A stretch of 64,000 nt of DNA from Pyronema omphalodes (lineage: Eukaryota > Ascomycota > Pezizomycetes > Pezizales > Pyronemataceae): the NCBI GenBank assembly GCA_024516155.1, contig JAJJXM010000037.1, forward strand, positions 124,001-188,000, written 5' to 3'. The notes beneath the pieces were generated by a model, which worked only from the letters and a program-made list of their open reading frames with translations, made no database searches and had not been told where the DNA came from. Shown piece after piece: positions 11,772 through 23,851 of this stretch. Both the position numbers and the translations under genes were made by a program. Position 1 is the first letter of the stretch; the number at the start of each line of letters is the position of its first letter.

Positions 11772-12682
11772 TTACAACTCTGTAATGGCGTCTGCATCGG
11801 GAGCATTTGGGAGGCCAGTGACAGTCTCGCCAGCGGCAGCGTTCGTGTGGCTTCTAATCATCAGCATCAAACGGAGCATGGCATCTCGGATTGGAGAGAA
11901 ACTCACTGAAACTCGTCAACGAAATTCTCCATTGCGTATAAAGGATTGAGGTTAATCCGCGAATGTTTGTATGCGATGACAGAAAAGCTTCGTCGGATGT
12001 GGGATATCGTTGTGTTGTGAATGTTGTTTTTTTCGGATCGAGCATGTTTCTGATGTCTCAAAGGAAGGCGCGCTAGCAAAGAAAGTTGGAATTATTTACA
12101 GTGGCGAGCACAGATCAAAGACAACTTACGCAGATGTCAGAATTTGCAGTGACGTCTGCTGACGACCTTACTAGAGAAGCCAACTGGTGGTAGCGGGCTG
12201 CTGAAGTAGCGATGCCTTCATTATTGATCACAGCTCCTCCATAGAAGGCCTTCTCTTCCTGAACGTCCTCTGAAGACGGATATGTCTTGAATGGCTATGG
12301 TTAGTTCATATAGGGGTCACGCTAGAAATTCGTGCAATCAAATACTTACAGAGGAACAAGTCTTTGCGTTCACCAGTCATTTAGATATAGTCCTGACGTC
12401 AATGCATGATGCATCTATCAATATTGTCAGTGTTTCACTTCTACGACTGTGGAATTATAATCGGTGACTTACCGTGTCATTTGGTTTTATCCGAGATATC
12501 GAGATATCGGAGATGATGTTGAGGCAATTCAGCGTGATCAATGTTGATCCCGGCGTTGTTATTTGAAGTCGAACTTATGGAAGGCTATCGTGTCGCAACC
12601 AGGTACAGTGGCCTAGGAATGCGGTGCATTCTGGTGAGTACAAGGTTGTATGGAAGGGAGAGAGGGAAGGGGATTCGACTGG

Positions 12683-12830
12683 TTTAAATAGTTGAGAGAT
12701 TCGCTCATCTCATTAGCGCCTTGGCAATGATGCTGGGTATGCTCAAGCGAAGCCAAATGAGGCCAGTGTTAACTCTTTCATACTCAATCACAGGGGACGA
12801 CTCTGCTGCCTGACCCCTTATTGAATCCAA
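12683..12830 (-). promoter_or_regulatory. Family promoter of A2
   Basis: Read on the minus strand: a GC-containing upstream part, then GCTTCGCTTGAGCA, the core CCAAGGCGCTAA (12724-12713), and TATTTAAA (12690-12683), 22 bp between core and TATA. The same order occurs at A3, A4, B1 and B3. A spliced leader of about 700 bp lies between this promoter and the A2 start at 11932. Confidence 0.7.
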
Positions 12831-13975
12831 ACATGAACAATTACGACACAGAAGACAGCCCAAATTCTTGCTCTCTGCAACGTGAATATTTATGCGATAT
12901 AAAGCGAGGAAAGAACGCTTTCTCTGCTAATAGAGTTCTTTGACCAGTACTGTTTGGAACTTGTAAATCATCCGTGGGTTCACTGAATTCACATATATTG
13001 CAACGCAGGTCATATATACACCGAGCAGATATCAGGAGGATGGACTTGAACGGGTTCAAAGGCCATACAAGCAAGATTAAGATGCATGTTGCAGCAACTG
13101 TCTATAGATGTGCAAAAACTGGCAAGCCATTTGAAGGGACGGACGGGGTAAGGAAATAGAACAGAGTTTGTTCTAAGAACCCATTTTGACGTTACTCAGA
13201 GTGATCAGAGTGACTTTGATGATCCTTCCTACTACATTTCACGGCAAAGTGAAATACAATAACAGAAGGAATTGGACGATCCAGAACCACAGTCGGAGGT
13301 ATTCGAAGGTTAAACCCAATCTCTGTGTGTACATCTCGTTTATCAAATCGATTTCTGAGTCATTTTTGGGGTCGAAACTGGTTTGCGGGTGCGAGATTTC
13401 TTTAGTCATACAGTCTCACTCGCACACGTCGTGGAGAAGAAATTCATAAGATACGCCTTAGCCCCAAGGGTACGGCCCTGGCTCATATCATATAGAATGG
13501 CTAGTTCAATTGCAAGCTTTGCAATGTTGCTTTCACTTTGTGGATGGTTGCAAGACTGGGACAGAGGTTCGGACGACGGTTTCGCCATTGATTCATGCTG
13601 GAGCACTCGGTGAGATCTGGAGCCTTACCGCAACAACAGAGCTTCTATGAGATTCTATGAGCTATGCATGTTCATCTCGACTTGAAAGTGCCATTTTTTT
13701 ACTTTGTTCATCTCTCCAAGCACCGAATCTGAGATGCATTATAGTGTCTTTGTCCACTTGAATCCAGTCCTACATGGTACATCCATTTTACCATTGAATT
13801 TATCCCATCGACATTTTTTATCGCGGTTGGTCAAGACATCACATCATATCTTGCATGAAAAACCGGCCCATGGGCCATGATGACTGATGGCACTATTCAT
13901 CATCCGCTATCAATCCTATGAATATTACACTTTACTTCTCGTTGTCACCATACTGGTCACAAAGACATAAACATT
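12831..13975. other. Intergenic, no supported gene
   Basis: Stretch between the A2 promoter and the 201-bp MITE. Only short open frames without recognisable features. I see no RNA gene or repeat. Confidence 0.45.
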
Positions 13976-14176
13976 GGAGGACTTCCCATCGCTCTATAGC
14001 AACGGACGTGAGAGTCCATTTCACCACAAAAAAATGTTTTCTATAGAACGCGAATAGAGCACTAGGATAGACAGGGGGGTAGCGACCCCCCTGTCTATTC
14101 AGATTTTCTATTGCTATCGAATAGATGAAGTTGAGGTTGTTCTATCCACCCCCAATAGAGCGATGGGAAGTCCTCC
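13976..14176. mobile_element. 201-bp MITE with internal hairpin
   Basis: Nearly perfect 21-22 bp inverted ends: GGAGGACTTCCCATCGCTCT on the left and the same, inverted, on the right. ATT flanks both sides (13973-13975, 14177-14179), read as target duplication. In the middle (about 14064-14097) is a second palindrome, ATAGACAGGGGGG and its complement around a 6-base loop. No coding capacity. Confidence 0.8.
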
Positions 14177-14874
14177 ATTCTTAACACCGTATGATGAAGT
14201 CAGCGTATTTGAACAAATCACCAACGCGAGAATCCGCGATCAATCGTACAGTAATCACATGAGCTTGCGATTCAAGGTTCGCTGCTTATTGCAATGGTGG
14301 TATTTGATACCGCGCGGGTCCTAGTGATGTGCGATGTAGTGCATGTGATGTGATCAATCATCGCACTCAGGGAAACTCCACGACTTGACATCAAAACGGA
14401 ATTTAAAGACAGAATTTACGGTCATACTTATATAGGCCAACTTGCTATTCAACCGGAAAAAGTTAATCACATCGATGGTGCAGACAACAAGTTTTTGATT
14501 TGCAACGGTGATTGCTGTGGTACGGGCCAATAAAATACAAAATATTACAGACACGAAGAGAACTAGCGCCAGAAAATCCAGAATCAGATTAGAACTGTAT
14601 ATTAAACCCCCATATACGCCGAACATTAAGAAATACATAAATCCTTCATACCGTAATCCAATTTCTGAACTCCGCTCTGGCACCTGGAGACGCAACACAA
14701 CCCGCAGAAACCGAAAAGACATAACAATGCACCAAACAAATTATTCACTATAGAAGTACGCTCGATTTTCCAGCACGAGAAGCAAGCTTGGCAACCCATC
14801 AATTGTAACCCATTCAGGCGTCTTTTACTGACACTTCTTGAAGCAAGATGCAACAGTTGCTAACGACCATCAAA

Positions 14875-15888
14875 TCAGGCCTCCTCCGGTGAAGTGCCAG
14901 CAGTCTCCGAGCCATCTCCTGCGCTTGATCCATCTGGAAGAACAGCAGAAGCGACTGTAGCGTCCGCAATGACGCCTGTTGTCCAGGACGCCAGAAAAGG
15001 ACCTGTCAAACGTAGCCGAGAAAAGTCAGGCCCGGGACGACGAGTACCGAGGTAGGGTACCTATGTTTGCAATCAACGCTTGTCACCAAAACGAGATACG
15101 TAATGAAAGGATTTACCGTCGTTTGGCTAGGTACGTCCTGGGGCCCCTCAGTTATTCCGGCATCTGCGATATCCACAGTAGAGTTAGGATTCGTGAGAGA
15201 TTCGACATTCGTTGATCGCATCTCATTCAGAACAGCGTCGATTACTGCATGTTCTGCATCCCAGGCCATATCATCGTCACTGTCAGATTCGTCGCCGGAA
15301 AACAGAAAGAGAGGAGTGTCGTCAGTGGTAGTGGAGGGAATTTCAGTGCTGGGAGCGACAGCAGAAATCACGGGAAGACCTGTGATGAGGGCAGCAGTGG
15401 ACTGCGTGACCTAAAATAATAGCTCCTGAAGCAGAAGAAACATGAACACATTATCGACTTACTATGGTGGGGACATCGGCCTTCCGAGTCCGCTTCACTC
15501 GCTCAGGGTTCTCTCTATCCGCTGCCTGGCGTTTCTTCTCGGAAAACCACTTCCCGGTCATTCTTTTCAGGTGCGTTTCCGCCTTTTCCCGAGTCCATCC
15601 CATCCAAAAGCGAAGCCGGCGGGTAGCCTGGGCTTGCTTCTCCGCAGTAACTCCCGACTACTGGACTGGGATTTCCCAGTCCAACTTGCCAGCGATCAAT
15701 GTTTCTTTTGCGGATGGACCATCCTTGGCAGTTGAGGGTTCCTTAATCCACATGCCCCAATCGGGGTCCGCCGGGCCCGTGGAAAAGGCATCGTCAGTAT
15801 TGCTATCGGTTGATGGCATAGCCGCAGAAAATGTCGGTCTCAGCAGTAGACAGAGAAGGGAGCGTAGAACTGGCAGTGGGGGATTCAT
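14875..15888 (-). pseudogene. Family-A copy A3, N-terminally deleted
   Basis: Exon 4 remnant from about 15845 to 15463, exon 5 15410-15117 (294 nt) and exon 6 15060-14875 (186 nt); the last two match A5 in length and frame. The deletion joins the transcribed leader directly to the middle of exon 4, removing exons 1-3, the Pro/Ser-rich part and the basic cluster. An in-frame ATG at 15888 opens a chimeric frame (MNPPLPVLRS from leader sequence, then the block GPADPDWGMWIKEPS). A single TAG at 15660-15658 replaces a Trp codon (VQW in A4). Everything else to the C-terminal SPEEA is open. It keeps a good promoter (about 16358-16500), so a short transcript is plausible. Confidence 0.75.
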
Positions 15889-16500
15889 AGCAGAGATAGG
15901 TGCTGTGGAAACATGTCAGGAGCTTCGAAGGGTGGCAGTGATATCCACAAGGTTTCCAGCGGTGGTACCTTTTTTGAACCACTTGCTATCGTCTATAGTA
16001 AGTAACTTTCTCTTGAGGAATGCGTGGAATTTCAGACTTACCTAACGGGAACGCTTCAGGGTACACAAGCAATCATCCTAGGAGCCAAAGTTGAGCGCCG
16101 GATAACGCTGCTACATTCGTGAGTGTTCATGGATTTCTTACTTCAAAATTCAGGAGCAACTTACTTCGTTATTCTGCTGTTATCCAATGTGTTGGATATT
16201 TTGTGTAGTTTAGTAGAACGTATCAATGTTGATTCGATTATTATGATTGGGTGTCGAATCCATGGTGAGAAAGCTTGCTGAGTAGCCAACTATTCACATG
16301 AATGTGTGCGTGTACATAGTTGTATGGAGATGCACAAGGAATGGGGAAGGGGCTGGTTTATATAGTTGGAGGAATGGAGCAGCTCACTAGCGCGTTGGCT
16401 GAGCTGCTTGTGTTCAAGCGAAGAAAGTTCTGGCTAGTGTTAACAGTTTCAAACTGAATCATAGGGGCCGACTCTGCTTATTGACCCCTAGCTGCATTCG
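15889..16500 (-). promoter_or_regulatory. Leader and family promoter of A3
   Basis: The promoter reads, on the minus strand, CTTCGCTTGAACACAAGC, CCAACGCGCTAG (16398-16387; one mismatch in the core), then TATATAAA (16364-16357). The leader to about 15890 matches those of A4 and A1, with a short upstream frame starting MDSTPNHNN at about 16262 and ending within 18 codons. Confidence 0.65.
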
Positions 16501-17219
16501 TACATGTACAACAAAATTCATATGACAATTGTCTTGAAATAACTCGCGGTCCAGAAACTTATCTCCCATGTGATATAATGTTCATAATATCATTACATCA
16601 ATTTTCTCTTTACATATTCGAGTAGAACTGTTACAATCTGTGATGAAGAAGTAACTACGCTAAGCGAATTCACTAGCTACATCTTGAACTTCATTTTCGG
16701 TCCCACCTCCACTCAAATTGCGAGACTGTGTGATTACAGCACATTTCCCATGCACCATACATCACCCTCTTCTGGTGCACTCAAAACTTGTTACATTCTC
16801 ATTTTTTGACTGGTCACTGCCGTACATCGCGTCTGTTCCGCTTTGGCTTTCTCGACACCTGAGACACTTTTGTTACTCCCTGCACGTGTCAGACGCGTAT
16901 ACTTTCAGTGCCAAAGATGGGGGTCTTCATTCGTGACGTAAAACGTCTTTATCATCACAAGCCTCCCCCGCAACAGCATCTTTTCCTATAACGACGCATG
17001 CTCCCGGGAAGTAGTGATGACTTTCTTGTTTTTCCCCTCAGAAATCACTGAACAGCTGATGGGGCTGCTGCATTACTCAACCTCCCGTACAGTTTTCATT
17101 GGAAGATGTTCACAGTGTGTAACTCGCCATCAAGCATCTTTGGGATTGACGAAATGTCATACATCTCAAACCCAATTTCACACCGTGAACGTGAGTTTTA
17201 GTGTTTCCCACAGGCAGTG

Positions 17220-17480
17220 AACTATTCTAAACACCATTCCGTACAGTTTGGTGCCGCCAATATACCCCGGGAGTTTTAAGATACTGATAACTTTTGACTT
17301 CTGACGGATTAAATAAAGCCATGGTCTTTCCTTGTATGCTAGAAGAATGTGTAGGGCAAAGTTGAGAACTGCTATTTAGCGCCTTGGCTGTGTTTAAGCC
17401 AAGCAGGACTGGTTCGGCGTGAATGTTTTGCCATTCAATCTTGAAGAGCAAGTCTGGTGAACAACCCATTACCGGATTAA
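17220..17480 (-). promoter_or_regulatory. Relic family promoter between B1 and A3
   Basis: CCAAGGCGCTAA is present on the minus strand at 17387-17376, next to a GCTTAAACAC element, but no clear TATA box and no family gene follow. A 31-codon open frame (MALFNPSEVKSYQY...) starts at about 17322. The region is similar to 26320-26480, between B2 and A4, so it is an old part of the duplicated block. The flanks 16500-17220 and 17480-18140 show no gene. Confidence 0.5.
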
Positions 17481-18144
17481 AGAATGAACTGCTGCTGATT
17501 TATGAGACACCACCATTATCTTCTCGAGGAAGATTCTGAAAATTTCATCCATCGATAATGACGGCAGTCCCAGCAACAAATGTACATGACGATGAGCCGA
17601 GGAACGACTATGACAACACCAAAGACTTCACTGACAGAATAGCATCCAATGCATACTGTTACTGGAGATGGCGATTAACACAGCCCTCATTTATTTCCAC
17701 TTCAATATCTTACTAAACAAACAGGCTGACCAGGTACATGGGTAGCAGGTAATCCAAGCTTTATTAATTTCTGCTATCTTCCAATTCTGAAATACTGCAG
17801 AGCCAACCATGAACAAAGAGGCAAAAACAAAAATCGAACATCTAACCAGTGAAACCAGCCAATTCAACCAAACAAGGCACGCCCGCCATGCCCAGTAGTC
17901 ATCAAAGCAATCAACCGGTAATATCCATCCTGCATGCTTTTAAGTTCCCCTTCTGCGCACTCATTCGACTGTTTGTCGAAGTTGCTGAATAAGCACCGCC
18001 GAGCAAGTTTGAACCTCCACCTCCACCTCCTTGATGAATCCATCAGCCATGGAAACGTACCAGTAATCCGCCATCATCAACCACTGTCGCCATGTCATTC
18101 AAAAACTGGATACCAACGGGCCCCTCAAAATGTGCTCCACTGGT

Positions 18145-20706
18145 CTATTCGTCGTCAACAGATTCCCCATGTGCGTCGAAAGCATTGGCACCAGCGGCGG
18201 CAGAAGGGGCAAGAGGAGTGGTGGTGGTGAGCTGTCGGACAGCCACATCGTACGTTCCGTAGGGGGATAACGCGAGATTTCCAGCAGCTTGCTGATCTCG
18301 TGCGTTCATCTCCTCCAACCTATCGATGATAAGGTTGCCAGGGATTGTCGCTCTGAGATACGGGAGCTGTGATTTGTCAGTTTTATTGGTAAGTACCACC
18401 GAGGAATGAGGAGTTAAGCGAGATACTTACAAAAGCTTCGGGCCAGTCATCCATATTCTCCTCTTCATCAATATCATCCCCGTCAAACGGGAGAAAGAGA
18501 GGACTTTCTACGCTAGCAGAGGCATTGCCTTCAAATAGGCCAGAGTGAATGAGTCCGTCGTGGTGGCTATTGGTCTGACCGAAGCCTCCGCCGGACCCTT
18601 CGAAAGCCAAACCTGCGGCATGCACATTGAAAGAGACGGGGGAAACAGGAGTATCTACAGGCGACGTGGCGGTGTTGTGACTCGAAACTACCGTCTGTTT
18701 GGTGGTCAGTACCCATTCCGTTCACTTGACAAATGAATACTTACAAGGCTGGTAGAGCCATACGCGTCGGTAGCTGGCGCAACGAGTGAGCCAAGAGCGT
18801 TAGCCGTAGCGGGAGATGGTGAAGCCGCAATTGAGCCAGAAAAACCTGGTTGCCATATGTTAGCATCGTCAATAGCATCATCCTACACGCCGCTCAACAT
18901 ACCACAGCTGGAAGTGCGCCAGTATCAAAAGCCGGGCCCGCCCTGGGACCAGTAGTCGAGGGACGGCTACTGGAGATGCGCGCATCTCTAGCGGCCTTCC
19001 TGTTTGCCTTCTTGTCCTCCTGTCTCTGCTTTTCTGATTTTTGTTTCCGACATTTCAACGAAATATAGGCCTCTGCAGTTTTCCAGAAAGCCCAGGGGAA
19101 TCGGAGCCTGAAGCGTCTAACGGCCCGAAGCTGACGCTCTAGAGGGATATCTTCTCACAAGAGAACGGTTCCAGCCGCCCAGGGCAGTTTGCACAGCTTC
19201 AAAGTTGCTCCTTGAGGGGGGTACTTTGTACCTTCAGGTGCAGGTTGAACATCGCTATCTGGATCATCTGGGCCAGTCAAAACTGGAGGGCCAGATAAGT
19301 CCATCCCGGGAGCGGCACTGTGCCAGATGGGACCTGTGACGTCTGCTGGGTTTTGAACGGCGTCTGAATCAAGACTGGTGCTGCAGTTGGGGCCAGTGGC
19401 ATCGGAGGCCGCAGCAGGTGACGAAGATAGTACCACAGCGAAAACTGACATGGTGGCTAACGGCTGCTCAGACGGTGCAAAACCAAAATGGTTCTGGGTG
19501 AATTCCCACTGCCCGGCATCTCCACACGACTTACGGAGCCTCTTCTTCGCAGGCTTCCCGACTATATAATCCCCTGTTTCTCCAGCCGTACCAGACGCCG
19601 GTTGGTCTACAGCTGCGGCCTGAGCCTTCACAACCCTCTTGCGCTTCGATTGCACCTGGTGAGTTCCTGCTGTGAAGGATGCTGACACTGAAGGTGGAAG
19701 AATACTCGACACAGGCGCAACAGGTCTTGTCACCAGGCTGCCAACAATTACGGAATTAGTGGTGGTTGGTGCTACATCAGCAATGCATGGATCAATAGAT
19801 ACAGCTGCATTTCCCCGAGATGGCAAAGATGTCGCAGGAGAGAATGAGGCAGCGGTGAAAACATCGAACGATCCGGAGGGAGCTTTGCTGGTCACCGGAG
19901 TCACTGTCCGGTGGGGAATATTAGGGTTTTCAGCTCGCGGTGCGGGCTGGGTATGATGTACAGTGGAGGAGTAGGAAGTATTGGTTGCCTCTCCAGTACG
20001 GTTAGGGTCCAAGGCAGTCGCAGACATGTATGGTGGCACAGCACGTGCCTGCAGGGGAGGTCCAAAAGCAAAGTGACCTGTGGCCGGCGGTCCGAACATT
20101 CCAGAAGTTGTACCTGCGAAAGGCAAACTAGAATTGAAAGCGCTCTCGGCTGGTCCAGGGGCAGTCAAGAGGCGAGGATCTACACCGCCTTCTGAGATTT
20201 GGGGTGCCAGTGAGGAGGTATAGGGATAAATGGGAGGGAACATTGGCGAGGATGCAAATGGTATTGGCAGGGAAGCCAACGGACTAACACGAAGTCCATG
20301 TGGCTGAGAAGCCGTATGAACTGGCTGGTGTGCCATACCGAATGAATATATGGAAGAATCAGCTGTGAGAGAGCTGACACCTACTGTAGTAGGAATCTCC
20401 ATCGAAGGGCGACTGGCACTGATAGCTGGATAGGTGGGGGTCCTGATCAATGTAGGCGGGCTGACAATGACTGTTAGGATTTCGCCGTAATGATGCCAGA
20501 GTGATGACAACTTACTTTTCTATACCGTTGGAATTGATCGCCGTCGACATTCTTCCGGTCTGCTGCTCTTGATGGGGCTGAGAAACGGGATCTGTCGGTG
20601 CCGGAACGCCTTGAGAGCTAACAACAATCATCAAAAACGGCATCCCTGTCTTGCACCAAAGAGCAACTTACTTCTTGTCTTTAACAACATTGGTAGAACT
20701 CGTCAT
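18145..20706 (-). pseudogene. Family-B copy B1, stop at a conserved Trp
   Basis: Exons: 20706-20672 (35 nt), 20617-20516 (102 nt), 20460 to about 18893, then three smaller ones to the TAA/TGA-type end at 18145. The first two exon lengths equal those of intact B2. The large exon encodes a Pro/Ser/Thr-rich region, KSKRKRVVKAQ and KKRLRKS basic clusters, and GPDDPDSDVQPAPEGTKYPP. It hits TGA at 19157-19155 where B2 has Trp in VVWEDIP; the frame then stays open through ERQLRAVRRFRLRFPWAFW and SEKQRQ. The intron-3 acceptor also appears shifted by 5 nt relative to B2. Later exons carry SPLFLPFDGDDIDEEE and IIDRLEEMNARDQQAAGNLAL. Given two defects, pseudogene is the likeliest reading; a truncated 451-codon-type product is possible. 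Confidence 0.75.
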
Positions 20707-21425
20707 TTGGTTGGGTAATCGCCAATGGTGTGAAAAAGGGGTATTAGTAGCATCTCGAGTGATATTATATGTCGCCAGCTGGGTTGTAGTCGGATGTTCA
20801 ACACCCTCAACCAGCAACACCAAGATCGTCGGTTACTTCGACTCTGCATTGCTGTCGTGAGAGGTCGAAGCTACTAGGTCCAATATACTCGCTATTAAGG
20901 TACCTATGGCAGCTAGTGTTCTTCTCCGTGTTGACTCTGGGGATCGAGGGTTGGATTTGATGATGGAGATGCGGTAAGCCAGCTATCGCCGGTATGCAGG
21001 GATTTGTCGCGGGTTACCGCGTAGATATGAGTGGACTGGATGCAAGGCGATACTTCTTTCATCAGCGTCAAGGTGGGAACCGCTGCAATAAGAACTTACA
21101 AAGCCGGGTGGCTTGGTGTTTATTAGTCAACTCGAGAAAAGCCAAATTCGAATAAAGGCAGGATCTATCAGAGTTTGTTAACGTCCACCGCGTCGAGATT
21201 TTGGATGAGCAGGAGTGATCGCGCCATGCCGATGCTAGTGAAGTCATTGGTGGTAGTGCTGAGGTCACTTACGGTAATCAAGATTTGTTCCATCCTCGCA
21301 TTTCGAAGTCGAATTTGTCGAATCTGGCGGTCACAGCATCGGCCAAGTGGCCTGGACCTTTCATGAATTCTGGTCAGTACATGGTGCCACCGCGTGGTAT
21401 GAAAGAGTGAAGGGAGATTTGCCTG

Positions 21426-21560
21426 TTTAAATAGCTGACAGCTGCAAGTAGCTCAGTAGCGCCTTGGCAAAGCTGCTGAGGGTGGTTATGCAAAGCAAAA
21501 CCTGGCTAGTGTTGACAGCTCCAGACTCAATCACAGGGGCCGACTCACCTGCCTGACCCC
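21426..21560 (-). promoter_or_regulatory. Family promoter of B1
   Basis: Minus strand: CCAAGGCGCTAC (21467-21456) and TATTTAAA (21433-21426), 22 bp apart. A leader of about 720 bp with GT-AG introns follows; it holds the AATTCGACTTCGAA stretch (about 21303-21318) also found in the B3 leader. Confidence 0.7.
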
Positions 21561-22099
21561 CTCTCAAATCTTTAGGCGAACAATGACTATGTGTCACAAC
21601 TGACTGTCCAAATCGTCGCTTCGCAATGACGGAACGCCTCTCCCGCTAATACTGATTTTCGGCCATCACAGTTTGAACATGACAAAAGATGGTTGGTGCA
21701 ACACGGAACCGCGCTCAACATCATTTAGATGCAAGATGATGACTAATAAAGAAGAATGAGAAGGTGCATCTTAAGAATTCAGAGTGCAGATATGCAAAAA
21801 ATGGTGGGAACCCTTTTCAATTTGCAAAAGGAATAGAGAAATATAAACCATTTTGGGAGACTTGAATCAGTTGTAAAGTAAAGTACTTGGACTAAAGTCG
21901 ATGCACATTGCCACGTTAGTCTACAGCACAGTATAACACACCAACGGGAGGTATACGACGAGGCAGAACCCCATTTGAAGACGGTTACAAGGCCAGATGC
22001 TCGAGAGCGCAACTCCGGCTGTGTAAGAAACATTTTGTATCAGATTCATCTTTGAGTCCGCCAGGAAGGCGGTGGGATAGGGGGGGTACGGGTCGTAAC

Positions 22100-22144
22100 C
22101 GAGTGATGGGACTTGAAAAGATATTAGTCATAGGACATCACTCG
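22100..22144. repeat. Short palindromic repeat ending CGAGTGATG
   Basis: CGAGTGATG on the left and CATCACTCG on the right enclose 27 bp. Related units of 82 and 87 bp lie at 55776-55857 and 61307-61393. The rest of 21560-23500 shows no supported gene. Confidence 0.5.
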
Positions 22145-23504
22145 GGATTGTTATCGAGAATGAATTCACAGGATACGCCTTGGGTCTAGATGTGCATTTC
22201 ATAGATCAACATCCACCAGATATATTGGCAAATCATGCTGCGAGATGCCATTACAATGATGTTTTCAACTTGAGAGCACTGGGGTTACCGGAGATCCGAA
22301 AGGACTGAATACATTTTAGTTGGCCATTATTTGTACTTTGTCAATTACAGAGTGCTAGTTAAGTACACGGTAGTGGTGCGAACAATTGTGGATGGCGCTG
22401 CGATTACGTGGTACTTGCTGCTCTTTCATGAAGTATTCTACACCTGCTGTTTTAAGTTTGACTAATGATAACTGAATACAATTTGTTTTTACAAAAGCAA
22501 AGTGACGCGACTTCAGGTATCCGGAAAATGGATGTATGGCTTGAGGCAGCGTACGAACCTAAATGTCATTTGTAAAGTGAGCGAGCATACATGATATTTG
22601 AAGACGGTCAAGCCAACGTAGGAATCATCAGGTCGAGATGGTACCGATCTCACATCCTTGCCGCAGCGAGGAAAGCAAAATCGGACACTTTAGGCGTTCG
22701 ATGCCTAGGCAAGTCCAGGACGCGGTTAAGCTGCTCCTTCTCCTGGGCGGAGTCAAACCGTAGCAAGACTCCAATCCCACTGTCGTCTATTCGTTGAGAA
22801 AAGAAAGGGAGGTGGGGGGAAACCTGTTGTTATGTAGACGGTGCCAAGACCTTGAGTGCTCTTCCGTGAACATGACGTACTAATCGGATAGCGGGCTTGG
22901 AGTGTCACAGTCCGAAGGGGGCAGCTGACGTTGATTCTGCAAGGAAAGAAAAGAAAATAACATAGACAGTTGGAATCACCAGGCAGTCATCGGCACAAGG
23001 ACCATGAATGACGGTTGTTGACACATGGAGCACAGAGAGCGGCAGAGTGCGAAGAGGGCAGGTGACAATGATTTTACACGGACAAAAAAGGAAAAAGAAG
23101 CAACGTTTTACGGTAACGATACAGTATCGAGAGTGGCCAAGAGGGCACCGGGCATTCATTTTACACGAACAAAAAGATAAAAGAAAGAAGGAGAAGAGCC
23201 AACTTGCAATAGGCGCCTGATGATCATACTGCACGTGTCACCAAAAACAAAATCAAAAATCATTATGCAGACAAAATAATGAAAAAATGATTACGCATAT
23301 TTCACGGAGGCAATGCCAAAACACCGTGCCGATTATGCTCTGCTATTCCGCTGAGATCCCGTATACGGCTTGGCAATCATGACAGTCCCGTCACCGGTCG
23401 GACAATACCTCACGGAGGCTTGATTCCCGCTGTTTTTCCTTCATTCTTGCAGTATCACCGATATCACAAGGCCCAATCCTTCTCATCGCAAGCAACTCTG
23501 TTTC

Positions 23505-23851
23505 TGGTGGGGATCGTATTTGACACTACGCAAGACCGAGTGATACGCTATGCAAGACATGTATACAAATAATAATCGCGTTGGGTGTAATCAACGATTT
23601 GGCATTATGACACAAGGCATTACCGCAATCCTTTGAGTAATATGAAATACTGCACGTGATTCAGACTAATAACTTGGAAAATAGTATAGGATTGCCAACG
23701 GTAGTCGTTGTAAATACGGACCTCCACACACAGGGATCGAATGCACAAAAACAAACAGTGTTACAGGGCCACATAAATTGAGAGAAAAATATATATTACA
23801 ACCCACATATCCACCGTACGATAAAACACCGAGCAGCACAGGACAGTGCCG
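23505..23851 (-). repeat. 3' flank of A4, duplicate of the A1 flank
   Basis: Matches 3485-3860 on the opposite strand, including GCATAGCGTATCACTCGGTC. In A4 this flank is joined directly to the middle of exon 4, showing a deletion of the last part of the gene. Confidence 0.65.

Larger units (their letters stand above)
8210..11932 (-). pseudogene. Family-A copy A2, split by a transposable element
   Basis: Most divergent A-type copy. Exons: 11932-11907 (26 nt), 11853-11776 (78 nt), then the TIR element at 10051-11771, then 9996-9907 (90 nt), 9851-8805 and 8740-8210. The first three exon lengths equal those of A5, so the exon assignment is secure. The protein has a KRKW and KRSK basic region, an acidic DNDEDLDDDAYDAD run, the conserved block from DPEDPDWDMW to the ERERRAADKEDPFRVKR tail, and a C-terminal exon with APLFLTSSHDKETE. 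Two defects are seen: the 1.7-kb insertion sits at the exon-2 donor, and exon 4 is one base out of frame (1047 nt, with the frame shift falling in its first 60 nt). Its promoter is at about 12683-12830. The element would lie at the intron start, so splicing may be destroyed. Confidence 0.75.

Noticed and set aside
14354..14722. 122-codon minus-strand frame with hydrophobic stretches
   Set aside because: It lies in the 3' flank of A3, part of which is shared with A1 and A5, where no such frame is kept.
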